Source: Epiperipatus broadwayi
Taxonomy: Eukaryota > Onychophora > Udeonychophora > Euonychophora > Peripatidae
Assembly: GCA_028023455.1 (NCBI GenBank)
Contig: JAQFVV010006198.1
Location: 33,917,979-33,981,978 of the forward strand
Direction: 5' to 3'
DNA: 64,000 nucleotides
Part shown: in pieces, positions 9,684 through 20,806 of the stretch
Layout: each line of letters opens with the position of its first letter
How positions within the stretch are numbered: the first letter of the stretch is position 1
The notes under the pieces: generated by a model
What the model was told of the DNA's origin: nothing
What the model saw: the letters and a program-made list of their open reading frames with translations, nothing else
Database searches by the model: none
Translations under genes and position numbers: made by a program

Positions 9684-10073
9684 GTAATTTTTAGTTGGAG
9701 TAACTAGCCAAATTTTCACCTGTAGGAAACTTATAATTACTTGTTTTTTATGCATTACTCTTGCGGAGTTTGGGGGGGAGGGTCAATCGCCCTTGCTAAG
9801 TGAGATAAAGATGTACATCAAAAATAATAGATCTAATAAATTAATTATTAAATATATATTACCAGACATATGTGCGTGTGTGTTCAAGATCCCTTACACT
9901 TTATATATTTTTGTAAACTATAATTTAAATAATGTTAAACATTTATATATATTTTTTTACCATCTATAAAAATATTTTTCTGACTTTTATAAATTGTCAA
10001 ATGATTTATTTGTATTATAGAGTATTTATCAGATTTTTTTTGTTGTTGTTATTGTAATTGATTAATAAATGTA
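9684..10073. other. AT-rich spacer
   Basis: No feature is seen apart from a G-rich run near 9771-9780. Confidence 0.5.
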
Positions 10074-10090
10074 TTAATTATTATTCTAAA

Positions 10091-10576
10091 TACAGAGGAT
10101 TTGAACTAAGACTTTCAAGCCCCTTCACTATCCACTCTATCTCATACTACTGATACACATGACCACACACATGCAGAAAAGATAAAATAATCACCAATAT
10201 TAGTATTTCGTGCTAAACCAGCACTCATCAGCATGGGATTTGGGGATTCTATCATCAGATTTTCAATGGAATGGATGGCTGAGGAGTTGGAAGTTGGAGT
10301 AGGTTGAAGTCTGTCCATTAAAGTGTAAGGATTTTCTATCTTGATATAAACTGAGCACTGATTATATATATATGGGAAATGGTAATTTGGACCAATTGAT
10401 GAGTGCTGGTTTAGCACAAAATACATATATTGATGATTATTTTACCTTTTCTGCATGTGTGTTGTGTATCAGTAGTATGAGATAGTGTGGATAGTAAAGG
10501 GGCTTGAAAGTCTGAGTTCAAATTTCCTATATTTACAATCAGGATCCAGGTTTAAGAGTACCTGGTATTTCAAATC
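10091..10576. repeat. Palindromic tRNA-headed SINE, copy 2
   Basis: It has the same structure as 9145-9669: left arm from about 10096, right arm ending near 10545, then the tail CAGGATCCAGG. It is flanked by a perfect 17-bp duplication TTAATTATTATTCTAAA (10074-10090 and 10577-10593), which implies LINE-style retroposition. The right arm reads like a tRNA head (A-box side near GTGTGGATAGTAAAGGGG, B-box side AGTCTGAGTTCAAATTTCC). The 94-residue open frame on the minus strand is an artefact of the repeat. Confidence 0.75.
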
Positions 10577-10617
10577 TTAATTATTATTCTAAAATTATTC
10601 CAGTAAAAAATATTTAA

Positions 10618-10985
10618 TGTTATACTGCGCACTTCAGCATAATTGGTAGAACATCCAATTAGGGATCGATTCTGGTGCTCGCTAATCTGGTGCTTGACCT
10701 TCTTTTGAAGTCCTGAGCAATCAAGCCATATGCGATTTTTTTTATCCCTGTGCAGTTGGTAGAGCATCCAACTTATGATCAAAAGGTCCCAGGATCGATT
10801 CTGGCACTTGAATTTCTTATGCCCTCCTGAGAAATAAAGACCAAAGCCCTTTTATTTAATATTAAAATAGTTTAAGTATTATTTCTTTAATTTCATTCCT
10901 TTATTTCATTTTGTTGAGTGCACTTTGATGGCCAAAAGTGCACCGGGCAACATAAAATAAAAAAAATAAAAAACTTCACTTCATA
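10618..10985 (+). repeat. tRNA-Lys-like SINE, dimeric head
   Basis: Two tRNA-like heads lie in tandem: a damaged one (10630-10680, AATTGGTAGAACATCCAATT) and a better one (10746-10805). The better head has the A-box region TGCAGTTGGTAGAGCATCC and the B-box region CCAGGATCGATTC, which resembles tRNA-Lys. A non-tRNA body follows (AGTGCACTTTGATGGCC with its near-inverse AAGTGCACCGGG), ending in an A/AAAT-rich tail at about 10960-10980. Confidence 0.75.
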
Positions 10986-11244
10986 AAGCATAGGCACTAT
11001 GTACACAAAGAATCGCATATACAATGAAGAAAAAATTTAATATTAGATTAAGTATTTATTTTCTTCTCTTTTCACATATAGTTAACAGGATCCTTGCTTT
11101 TTTATGCTAGTTGTGGACTAACGGTGTGTGGGATATTGGGTCAGCTGTATAATTCTTTTTAGAATCATATGACTATGCATTAAGAGTCATTTTAAAGTCC
11201 ATACAGGCTTATTATATACCTATATCAATATATGTAATATATCG

Positions 11245-11465
11245 GATATATAAGCACAGACTTTCATACGACCCACCACTCTCCACTCTATCTCATAACA
11301 CTGATAAACTTGAACACGTATATGTTGAAAAGATAAATAATCAATGTATGTATTTCATGCTAAACCAGCAATCATCAATTGGTCCAGATTATCATCTCTA
11401 CACATATATGCAATAAATGCTCAGACATATATTAAGATAGCCAATCTTCATACTTTACAGTTTTG
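11245..11465 (+). repeat. Half copy of palindromic SINE
   Basis: It matches the left arm of the 9.1- and 10.1-kb copies (CATAACACTGATAAACTTG, TTTCATGCTAAACCAGCAATC). The inverted right arm is absent. Confidence 0.6.
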
Positions 11466-13600
11466 TATGTTTTATAATTAAAAACAATTAGTTCATTAGT
11501 GACGACTATATTCATATCCGATGGCCCCAAGTATCGATGTTAATCAGCATTAATACAATGACCCAGCACTTTGAGATGTCTGCAACATACTATTGATAAC
11601 TGTTCTTTTATAATATTATATCACATGATTGTTATGGGCTTGATAATGATTAGCCTACAATTTTTTACTATACCTCTTGAAATGAGTCCAACAATGTTTG
11701 TGGAAGATTGATTGCTGTAGCTATTACATTATATTCAATTTTGGCTACTTCTGGCTTATTTCTCTGCTCTTACTCTGCAAAAACAGTGATGCTTATTAGC
11801 ATTTTCTCTCTCTCCTGAAACTCCATTTTTTCTTACCATTACAATATACATGATAGCATGTTCCAATGAAAAGGTCACTGTTTCTTCATGGCCACCTATA
11901 TTTCCACTTCTGAATTTAGGCATATATTATGTAGCAACAATTTAGATATTCACAAAAATTTTAAGAGTAGAATGTTTGGATCATGAGTTATGGTATGAAA
12001 TGTGACAGTAATGATGATAGAACATACTAACATTAAATTATAATTGTTCAAACTACTTAAAGGAGAAGCAGATTATAAAGACTACCAGGTAATTAAAACT
12101 ATTCAAGTCTGTTAATCTTTGAGGATTACCAAAGTAGTTTAAAGCCTATCTGAGAAACCTATACTGACTTCAAATTATTTACGTAATTTGTCTAATTCTT
12201 GAAGATACAAAGCAACTTGAACATTACTGTCAATCCAGAATGGTCACTATCTTATCAATCTTTCACAAAGCCTGTTTACTTTCACTGTAGTTTTGCCAAT
12301 ATTGCTACCAGTATCCCATTGAAATTCTCCTTCATAAAGCCACTAATGTATTCTAACCATCTTATTTGTGCAAATATAAAAAGATGAAAAATGTTATTGA
12401 ACCTGTTTTTTGTATTTAGTTTCCAATTTTTAATGTGTATGGAATTATTTCATTGTGAAACCACTTTTATTTCACTTAGTTACCACATATGTATATCCAA
12501 ATTGGCTTTATGATATTACATAGTACTACCATCATCATTGGTTTAAAAGATCTTTTCTCTCCAATATCTTAAATAACTTAATTAAAAAGCTATGATAAGA
12601 ATATAAAATGAATTGATAGATATCCTAGAAAACTACGCAGAATATGAACAAAGTTAATAGTTCTTCATATATGATAAAATATTTTAGATTGGAAACAATG
12701 TAATTTACTATTCTGATAGGATAACATTATATCTTTAACAAAAAAAAACTAACTCTTCCAAATGCTTTAGAATAGATATTGTATGTGGAATTATGATCTG
12801 TTCTCATTCAAAAGAGTAGCACAAATATAATTTAATCTTTAATCTAAATACAATTTCTATACCCTTACTTCACATACTTTTTGCAACATTTTTTTATTGT
12901 GTATATATACACATATGAACTCACATTTTGACTATCCAATCTCTGTAAACAAGAAGTCAACAAAACATAAGTAAAATTTTCTGCAAAAATATCAATATGT
13001 GTGTCCATGTTTAATTGCAGGCACACTATAATGTCTACATCATATACTTTTTGTCAAAATAAAGTTATTTAAAATTTTTTTGCAATTAATTCCATTTGAG
13101 AATCATATAAATTGCTTTCATTATTTTATTATAAGTTCCACTCTTTATCAATTAATTTTTAAAAATAAATAAATACTATCAACATTTTTTTTTTGTAAAA
13201 ATATAAAGTCAATTTTTGTTTGACAGGTACTTGTTGATTAATTATCAACATCTTTAAATTTAAATTATTGAATCATCTATTCTTTACTTTTTTGATTTTT
13301 TTTCAACCCAGGCAAAATTATTTGCATTTTTTTCACTTTTAAAATGACTCTCCTTTTTTTTAATAAATGAAAAATAAAATTGCTTTATATATCTTTAATT
13401 TTTAAAAGCTCATTTCAGGTCAAGAAATCATTTAAAATTTCATTATTACAGATAACGCTATCACACGTTACATGTAACCCATCACAATATCTTTATATTA
13501 AATATAGAAAGTTAAAAATGTCTTTTAAATGAATTATTGAAAAACAACTCACTTTTATATATACATTTATTGTTGCTTCTCTGCATACATAGATGAACAG
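11466..13600. other. Unassigned stretch, possible decayed retroelement
   Basis: The minus strand of about 11640-11960 reads as a broken, faintly Gag-like peptide with several stops. The match is too weak to call. The remainder is AT-rich with no recognisable frame or repeat. Confidence 0.3.
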
Positions 13601-13609
13601 CAGCATATG

Positions 13610-13994
13610 TATATCAATTCTTCAAGCTTCCTCTTGGTAAGTTTGCTAGTCTGGGCGAGATTGGTTTACAGTCACATTGGGAAAAGAATAATTCAGGTAT
13701 GATTGGCATTCTCCCTTCTGTCTGGGGCTTGATGAGCTTCAGGTCAGCAAACTGACTTCTAGAACACACTTAAACAGGCTGATTGGTCCATTTTGAAGCT
13801 GACCGAGTCTTCAAGTGAATCAAAACTCCAGTATAGAGAACTAGTAGACTGCTCACTGCTGGATCTATGGGCTTGACTTCAGCTACATCTTCATGGGAGC
13901 TATATTTTTTATAACTCCAAACACCAACTCTTCTATCCAACTGCTTCACAAAAATATGAATACAAGAACTGTCTTCAAAAAAATTACTATCCAA
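13610..13994 (-). other. Coding-like block, unrecognised
   Basis: It is more GC-balanced than its surroundings. The minus strand has a 74-residue open frame (13770-13994) containing VGVWSYKKYSSHEDVAEV. I recognise no family. It could be an internal piece of a transposon or an LTR; an isolated host exon is less likely because no good splice sites frame it. Confidence 0.2.
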
Positions 13995-14749
13995 ACTGAA
14001 CTGATATTTTTATCAGCCCTTTTATAGAATCATATGGAGGTGATAAAAACACTTTAATTGAAAATAGTTTTTTGATCTCTCTAATCCCTTTTGAAAACAA
14101 GTTTCAAATTTTATCAAAGTATGATATACATGTTTTTACTTAGATGGAGAAATTTACCAATTAATTAAAAGATTTTAAAAATACTATGCTTGTTTTTAAA
14201 TTTAAAATCAGAAATAATAATACAATATTTATTTATACCTTTTTAAATGTTTCATTTTATAATAAAATTCTGTTTTAAATTCTAACTATTTAATGCATTA
14301 CCGTCATTATTATTCCAAGTGAAATGTAGAAAATGTTTTCAAAAATCGATGTCTGTGTTTATTTCCACTTTTCCTTTACTTTATATATATATATATATAT
14401 GCACACACACAACTATGTTGCTTTGTGTCATGTAACCCAACAGTTAAAATATATATGCTAACAGATTAAATGTTATATACATATTTATGTTTGTTTAATA
14501 AGTACATTATATTTATATGAGTCTATTAGTCACACCTAATCACAACAGGTTCGGCACATTTAAGACAGGATCTTAACACTGAAGGTTGATTAGATCTTTT
14601 ATCATTAGTTGAAACAAAAAACTGACAGTTAACATTATTAAAGCATCAATAAAAAATTTAAAAATCAAGTAGTGATTATTTATTAATTATAGAAGAAAAG
14701 TAAAAAAAAATTTTTTTTTCCTACCACAGCAGAAAAAAAATCCAAATGG
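13995..14749. other. AT-rich spacer with microsatellite
   Basis: A TA repeat followed by CACACA lies near 14383-14410. Nothing else is supported. Confidence 0.5.
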
Positions 14750-16640
14750 CTAAAATTCACTTATTAGAAGAGTTCAATCCAGCTTATCCTCAAAACTTGC
14801 CAACCTACATGAATTGAATGCTTTTATATATGCAAGTTAATCCATTTGTGCCTCTCTATGATTCTCAAGAGCTTGAGATCTTACATGGGACAGCTCCCTT
14901 AATTCCAGATAAGTTTTACTTAGATAAAGAACTATCTCTATTGATGTAATATGTTGGACTATTTCCATCATCTATGAGTGAATGTTGAATATATAGAAAA
15001 TTTTAATAACACCCAATAGTAGTATTTTCCATTTTTCTTTCGGTGTTGCTGGCCTATATGCACAGTGCCAATATTTACTTAGAAGTTGAACTCGCACCTT
15101 TAGATTCTTGAATATTGAATGTAAGACAAACGCTCTAACCAACTGAGTTATTCTGTCAAAGGTAACATATAGTAGAAATTTGATATATTTATGTATAAGG
15201 GTTGGTTAAAACACTCCTAAGTCCATCAATTTTTTTATGAACAAGGCTAATTAGTTTATTATTATTGTTTAATGTTTTTCCATCTAATAATATACCATCA
15301 TCACAAACCTTTAGACAAATATCACTACTGACATTTTTCTGTCCTAACCCCCTAATGATAATGTGGAGGTATCACTCAATCATTGTATACATGAGAAGGG
15401 GAGAAAATGAGAAATTTTGCCTCTAAACTCGGAAATCTTGTAGATAGTTGGGAATTTTTTAAAGAAAGCTTTGCAAGACCATTTTATATGAGGTATGAAA
15501 GATCACAAACTTAGGATCAATCTGTTGATGGACTATGAAATTGTGTTTAATTCAGCTATCTCTCAGGTGATTGTAGTTGAGTCGATAATGAGTCAAGCAG
15601 ATCCATTAAAAAAGATTACAGCATTAAATTTTTCAATCAAAAACTGGGTCAAACAAATACCCAGCTGGCAATAAAAAAGTAAAGCCCAAATAAATCAAAA
15701 ACAAATGAAAAACTCTGTCATAGATGTGACAAAGCAAAACACATATATAAGGAGTGTCCACATTAGAATACAGTGGTTCAATTTTGTGTGACAATCACAC
15801 AGAAGCTGCTTTTTTAAAAACAAAACTAAGTCATTCAAAAAAAAGGAAGAGTCCATCTCAAAAATCTAGAAGGATGATGTAAAATCAATGTTTGTATAAA
15901 TAATATGAGAGGCATTCGGCACAATATTCTTATTAATGATACACCAATATCAATGGAACTGGATTACCAGGTCTTCATTTTTTTTTAGATCCAAAATGGT
16001 ATGGGGTAGCATAAATAGGAGAAACAAATATCAATAGCAACCTAGCAGTAAAACATTTATTGAATCTCAAGGCAATCAAATATCACTCTGGATCAAACAA
16101 GAGTTCAAGTCATTATACCTCGTAAAACCATTTACTTGCACTTATTATATCTGTTGGTAAGCATAATAATTTATCAGGCCATAATTGGCTGGCTCAATCA
16201 CTTGTCCTTTATGCTGATTAAAATGAACCCAGCTCACTAAAATGAAAGGAAAAAAATCTACTTGGAAGTGGTTGATAACAAACTGAGTTTAAAGTTTAAG
16301 ATAAACCATGAAAACACATAATAAAAGGTGGACGAGTACTCAAATTCTATCCCATGTGTTCAAGAAAATCACTCAATATTCCCCAGAAGTTGTGATCAAA
16401 TTAAAAGGATTGCAAAAAAAAGTAGTTGTTTAAAAAGCTGATGGACAGTAACAACCATGGATACAGAAACCAGGTAGGGTTAAACTATAAGTCTCTCACA
16501 ACAAACAAGATTCACCAGCCAATGGTGATGATTCCATCAAGTCCAAAATCATCAGAACTACAGATGAAGACACTGGATTAGCTGATGCAGAGACCCATCA
16601 TTCAAACCTTCACTTTATCAGTACTAGGGGATCATATTAT
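14750..16640 (+). pseudogene. Decayed Gypsy-type gag-pol
   Basis: This plus-strand retroelement is heavily broken by stops and shifts. The clearest mark is a complete CCHC zinc knuckle at 15716-15757 (C-H-R-C ... H ... C, spacing CX2CX4HX4C). It is followed near 15920-15975 by a protease-like stretch in which the expected D-S/T-G has decayed (INDTPISMELD). Further on there are GHNWLAQ-like (16180-16200) and integrase-tail-like words. A family S2 SINE is inserted at 15010-15165. No LTR pair was found. It is not the same sequence as the intact element at 3.2-8.7 kb. Confidence 0.55.
15010..15165 (-). repeat. tRNA-derived SINE, family S2
   Basis: The minus strand has an A-box region AACTCAGTTGGTTAGAGCG (15131-15150) and a B-box region GGTGCGAGTTCAACTTC (15083-15098), then a body ending near 15010. 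This is a textbook tRNA-derived SINE head. Related copies lie at 27010-27145 and 33280-33405. Confidence 0.7.
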
Positions 16641-17211
16641 GGCGTTATATTATAAATGAGTAAAGTTAATGATTACTCAATCAATTACTAGCAACTGCTC
16701 TATGTATCTTATATGCAGCTTTGAAATTTTTGTTCTACTGGTTTATATACAGATATGTAGTTTTGTATATTCAAGGTCTTAAATTCCAGCCTTTTTTCAT
16801 TATTATTCAAATGCAGGAATGGTAATCCGTTTTAAAAGCTATTGCAGCTCAATATTTTTGTAAAATAAGGCTATTGCCTCAGGCAACCTGAGTATGAGTC
16901 CCAAATATCTTCCAGCTGAACTACACATGCCTTATTTATGACTTGACACATTTTTTCAAATGAAAAGTAAATAAAAATATAAAGTTACTACGTTCTTAAA
17001 TGAGAAAGATGATAAATTATCTTCAATATCCAAGAGCCTAAAAATTAGAAAAGAAATGTTGATTCTCAAATCTATGACAAAATCTTTTTTTTATTAACTT
17101 GCCATGTCTGTATATATATTTCTGCCTGTATTTCCACATTTTTGAAATTTACTCCAGCTATTTTTTTTTTAGTTTTAACAATATTTTAAATAATGTTTTT
17201 ATGTAAGCAGT
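16641..17211. other. AT-rich spacer
   Basis: No supported feature. A short GCAACCTGAGTATGAGTCCC word near 16880 could be an old tRNA-like remnant. Confidence 0.4.
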
Positions 17212-17645
17212 ATTATCAACTAAAAAGTAGAAAAATAATAAAGTAATCCGATTAAAAAGTAGAAAAAACTGAATCTTAGGTTAATTTGCCTTCCTTGGAA
17301 AATATCACATCCCAAGAATCTAGACTTGTTATAAAACAATTGGAAATTGCAGGAATATCATCATTTCATAAAAGCATTTGAGGCCTTCTTAATTTTTATG
17401 ATTTATTTGAGCCTTAAATGCTTTTTTTGAAGTCAAGTGTTGGTAGCCTAGAAGTCAACGCGGTTGTTACTTGTTCGCTTCCCAGACGATGCTTTGACAT
17501 TAAGAAAAAAAATGCCTTTTGAAATGAGAATATTTCTGTAATTTTCAATTGTTTTATAATTAGTCTAGATTCCTAAAATCTCTGATATTGACCAAGAATG
17601 GAAAATTAACAGAGATTGTTTTTTTTTCTACTTTTTAGTCACCTA
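17212..17645. repeat. Foldback element F7 with SINE in the loop
   Basis: The left end ACTAAAAAGTAGAAAAAACT is inverted at the right end (TTTTTTCTACTTTTTAGT). The inner sequence AATCTAGACTTGTTATAAA faces its inverse near 17550-17570. Arms are about 130 bp. The loop holds an S1 SINE at 17430-17512. Confidence 0.6.
17430..17512 (+). repeat. tRNA-derived SINE, family S1
   Basis: It reads AGTCAAGTGTTGGTAGCC, then GTTCGCTTCCCAGACGATGC and TTTGACATTAAG followed by an A run. Most of the middle of the head is deleted. Confidence 0.6.
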
Positions 17646-18260
17646 GTATTGTTTACATAAAAGCCATTATTTTTTAAAAAAATTGTATATTATTTTTTCT
17701 GTCTAAATATTTAAGCTTAAAAATTAGAGAGAAAAAAATAATTAAATAATAATGTTCAAGAAAAAATTAAAAAAAAACAAATTTTATTGTAGCAAAATAT
17801 GGTATATACCAACAGAAAAACAATAAAATGACAAAAAGAATAATATGATTTAATACCTGCATATTACACAAGGTTCTCCACAAATTTGAAATGTAGACTG
17901 GGAAATTTTAATTTTTAAAGCTTACCACAAAGTAGTAAGTTATCCAGAACATGTTAAGGAATTGCATAAAAGCATCTACACAAAACAGCAGAAATACACA
18001 AGGTAAATCACTAATAAAGTTCTATAAGGGAAAACGGTATTGTTTTAAAGTAATAATTTTGAATGATCTATCTACCAGGTGAAGCTACGTACAAGAACCC
18101 CCCCCCCCCCCAAAAAAAAAAAAAAAAAAAAAACTATTTTTTTTTATGGATATTTCAAAATGAAGAACCTTTTTTAAAAAATAATTCACATATTCTAAAA
18201 ACTGATTTTTTTAAAAATATGTTTGTATGTAAGGGATGTCATTAATAAATTTTGCAGATA
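17646..18260. other. Spacer with poly-C/poly-A tract
   Basis: A run of about 13 C followed by over 20 A lies at about 18097-18133. The open frame through it is spurious. Confidence 0.5.
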
Positions 18261-18326
18261 GGAGTAATCTAAACTGAAATTGGGAGTAATCTAAATTAAA
18301 ATTGGGTGTAATTTAAATTGAAATTA
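18261..18326. repeat. 22-bp tandem repeat, 3 units
   Basis: GGAGTAATCTAAACTGAAAT is the start of a 22-bp unit repeated three times with a few substitutions. Confidence 0.75.
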
Positions 18327-18979
18327 AGTGTGGTAGAAATCATTTAAAAATATTTGTTCTATCAATCCATGAATTTTTCATATCTAAAAGAGCACACCAA
18401 AATTGAGCTTAGGGCAAATGCTTAGAGTACTTTAATTTTATATAAAATCCATTCTTTTTTTACTTCCAGTTGATACCAAAATATCTGAATATACTAATCA
18501 TCATCATATAAAGAATAATAATTTAACCAAATTAATTACTCTGTGATCATAATATAGGCATTTACTTTTTTTTTTTTTACTAACTTAATATTTATAAACA
18601 GAACTAACGATTTTGGATCAGAAAAGTAAATGGAATCCAACAATGTTATATATACGAGAATGTTTTTACATATATTGAGTGTAATTGTACCATCATTTCA
18701 CAAAATGGTTTACAATTTCTATTTTGGTTCATAGAAGATGCCTAAAGAATTAATATACTTAAAGCAATATTGGTTTTATGATCTTATATACCCATGAACT
18801 GAATATTATTAGTAATAATGTACACATTGTTACGCAAGAATATTACTTAAGTAAATTTTGTTACTTCAGCTAAGTTAATTATATCTTTGTTTACAATTAG
18901 AATATCATTTACATTTGCAAAAGAAATAGTGTTAAATAAAAGTATAAATAAAATATGGCATTATTCATTAGAAATTTAT
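18327..18979. other. AT-rich spacer
   Basis: No supported feature. Confidence 0.5.
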
Positions 18980-19101
18980 AAGAAGTTTGATTTGATTGGA
19001 AGTTCATAAATAGCTTGATTTGATTAGAAGTTTATAAGTAGTTTGATTTGATTGGATCTTCATAAAAAGTTTGATTTGATTGGAAGTTCATAAGAAGTTT
19101 G
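18980..19101. repeat. 28-bp tandem repeat, about 4.3 units
   Basis: The unit contains GTTTGATTTGATTGGAAGTT. Four adjacent copies differ by a few substitutions. The unit contains TTTGAT sub-repeats. Confidence 0.8.
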
Positions 19102-20458
19102 AGTGTCAGAAATGCCAGAATTTGAATTAATCTGAGGATCTTAGACAATATGTTTATTCCAAAAGAAGATATAAGATGCCAGGGATGATGTCCATTTAAT
19201 TCTTTCAGAAACAAGTTTTATATATAGTGCCAGTAAGCCAAAAAATAATAGTTATCCTTGAGAAATATTCCTTGATACTTATAATATTGTAGAGAATTTG
19301 ACTTATATATAGTTCTTATCAGAATTCATTAGAGCAGATGAAGTTGAGGTTTATCAGGTAGCAGACAGATTACCTGATTTTCTAGCATACATAGAATCAG
19401 AGAGCCCTAAATATCCTTGATATATACCAGTATGGTGTAAGGGAAGACTGACAATATAGTCTTCTTCATCCTCAACTTCATGGACCATTTTAATTTTTCT
19501 CTATATTTGTAATAATAAAAAAATATTTACATATATATAAATCTGGAGGGATACACCTTCCGTCATAATGATTAATACATTTTTCTATGACTTTTGTACT
19601 TCAAGAAAAAGCAGTGATAAATATCTTTGCAGTTTACATGCATTTCAGGAATATCTTCCTTCATCCACTATTTTGGATTACTTGTCAACAACTCACCCAA
19701 ATATAGCAGCTATCCTTATTATACAAATATTGTAACAGCGACTGACTATATTTAGTACCATAGTTGTTTTCTATAAATGAGCCATTTCCAATATGACTAT
19801 ACATTGATCAAAGCCAAATTAAGAAGTCCAACATCAAAATGTATAATAAATAGATTGACACATCTTATATTAGACAAATAAAATTGGATAAGATATCAAT
19901 ACCAATCGTTATGCACAATACATTTTATTGCTATACTACATGAAAAATTGACCAATTACTCTTCAAGATACATCCATTCTAGGAAGCTCCAATCATCATA
20001 CATGACATATTTTCAATACTGCTGCTGTATGAGAAACCGTCATATTTCTCTGCTGGATATTTAAGTTTCAAGAGTAACTTACTTTGTCAGCTACCTTGGA
20101 GAACTTTCTAAAATCCAGGAAACTATTATAGCTTAGATATGCTTTAGAAGTAAAGTTATATATCAAATGCAGTTTAAATGCGGGGATGTCACATATCAAT
20201 TGTAGTATAGATTGGAAATCAAAAACATCTCTTCTATATTGTGTACTAGACTCTTTAAAACATCATTCCTATCTCAAAGTTGCATTGTTTAACATTATTT
20301 GATTAGATATTATAAATCAAATATGTATGGTAGCTTTTCTAATCAAAAGCAGTCAGGTAGTCGAGGCTTTAATAATGTATTGCAACACAGTAGTAACATT
20401 TGATTATTACTGATGATAGTTTACCTATGCATGATACTTCTTTACCACTATTTATTAT
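19102..20458. other. Unassigned stretch
   Basis: Mixed AT-rich sequence with a few coding-like runs (for example 19320-19430 on the plus strand) interrupted by stops. It may be old retroelement debris, since GCAGCTATCCTTATT near 19705 recurs inverted in sense near 60310. No family can be named. Confidence 0.3.
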
Positions 20459-20806
20459 AAACATCACATGACCACCACTTCTTATGCTTGTGTATAACTG
20501 TTGTTAAAACAGGCAAAACTCACTATACATACTGCCACACACAGCAAGCTAGTGTAATCAATGGATGCCAGAAGGTTTATGCATAAAATCCCCATCTAGT
20601 GCCTACTCATCCAACATCCCCAGACTAGTTTCAGTGCTCTAAGATCCAAGGCTCCTCACTGAAGAAGACCACAAGCCAGAAACTAGTCTGGGGATATTGG
20701 ATGAGTAGGCACTAGATGGGGATTTTATGCACAAGCCTTCTGGCATCCATTGAATTACTCTATCTTGCTATGTGTGGCAATACGTATAGTGAGTTTTGCC
20801 TGTTTT
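20459..20806. repeat. Foldback family F1, full palindromic copy
   Basis: The outer end AAACATCACATGACC is followed by inner inverted arms (20510-20640 and 20660-20802) starting CAGGCAAAACTC and ending GAGTTTTGCCTG. The arms include GGATGCCAGAAGGTTTATGC and CACTAGATGGGGATTTTATG. The two arms could form a hairpin of about 130 bp. No frame is present. Confidence 0.8.
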
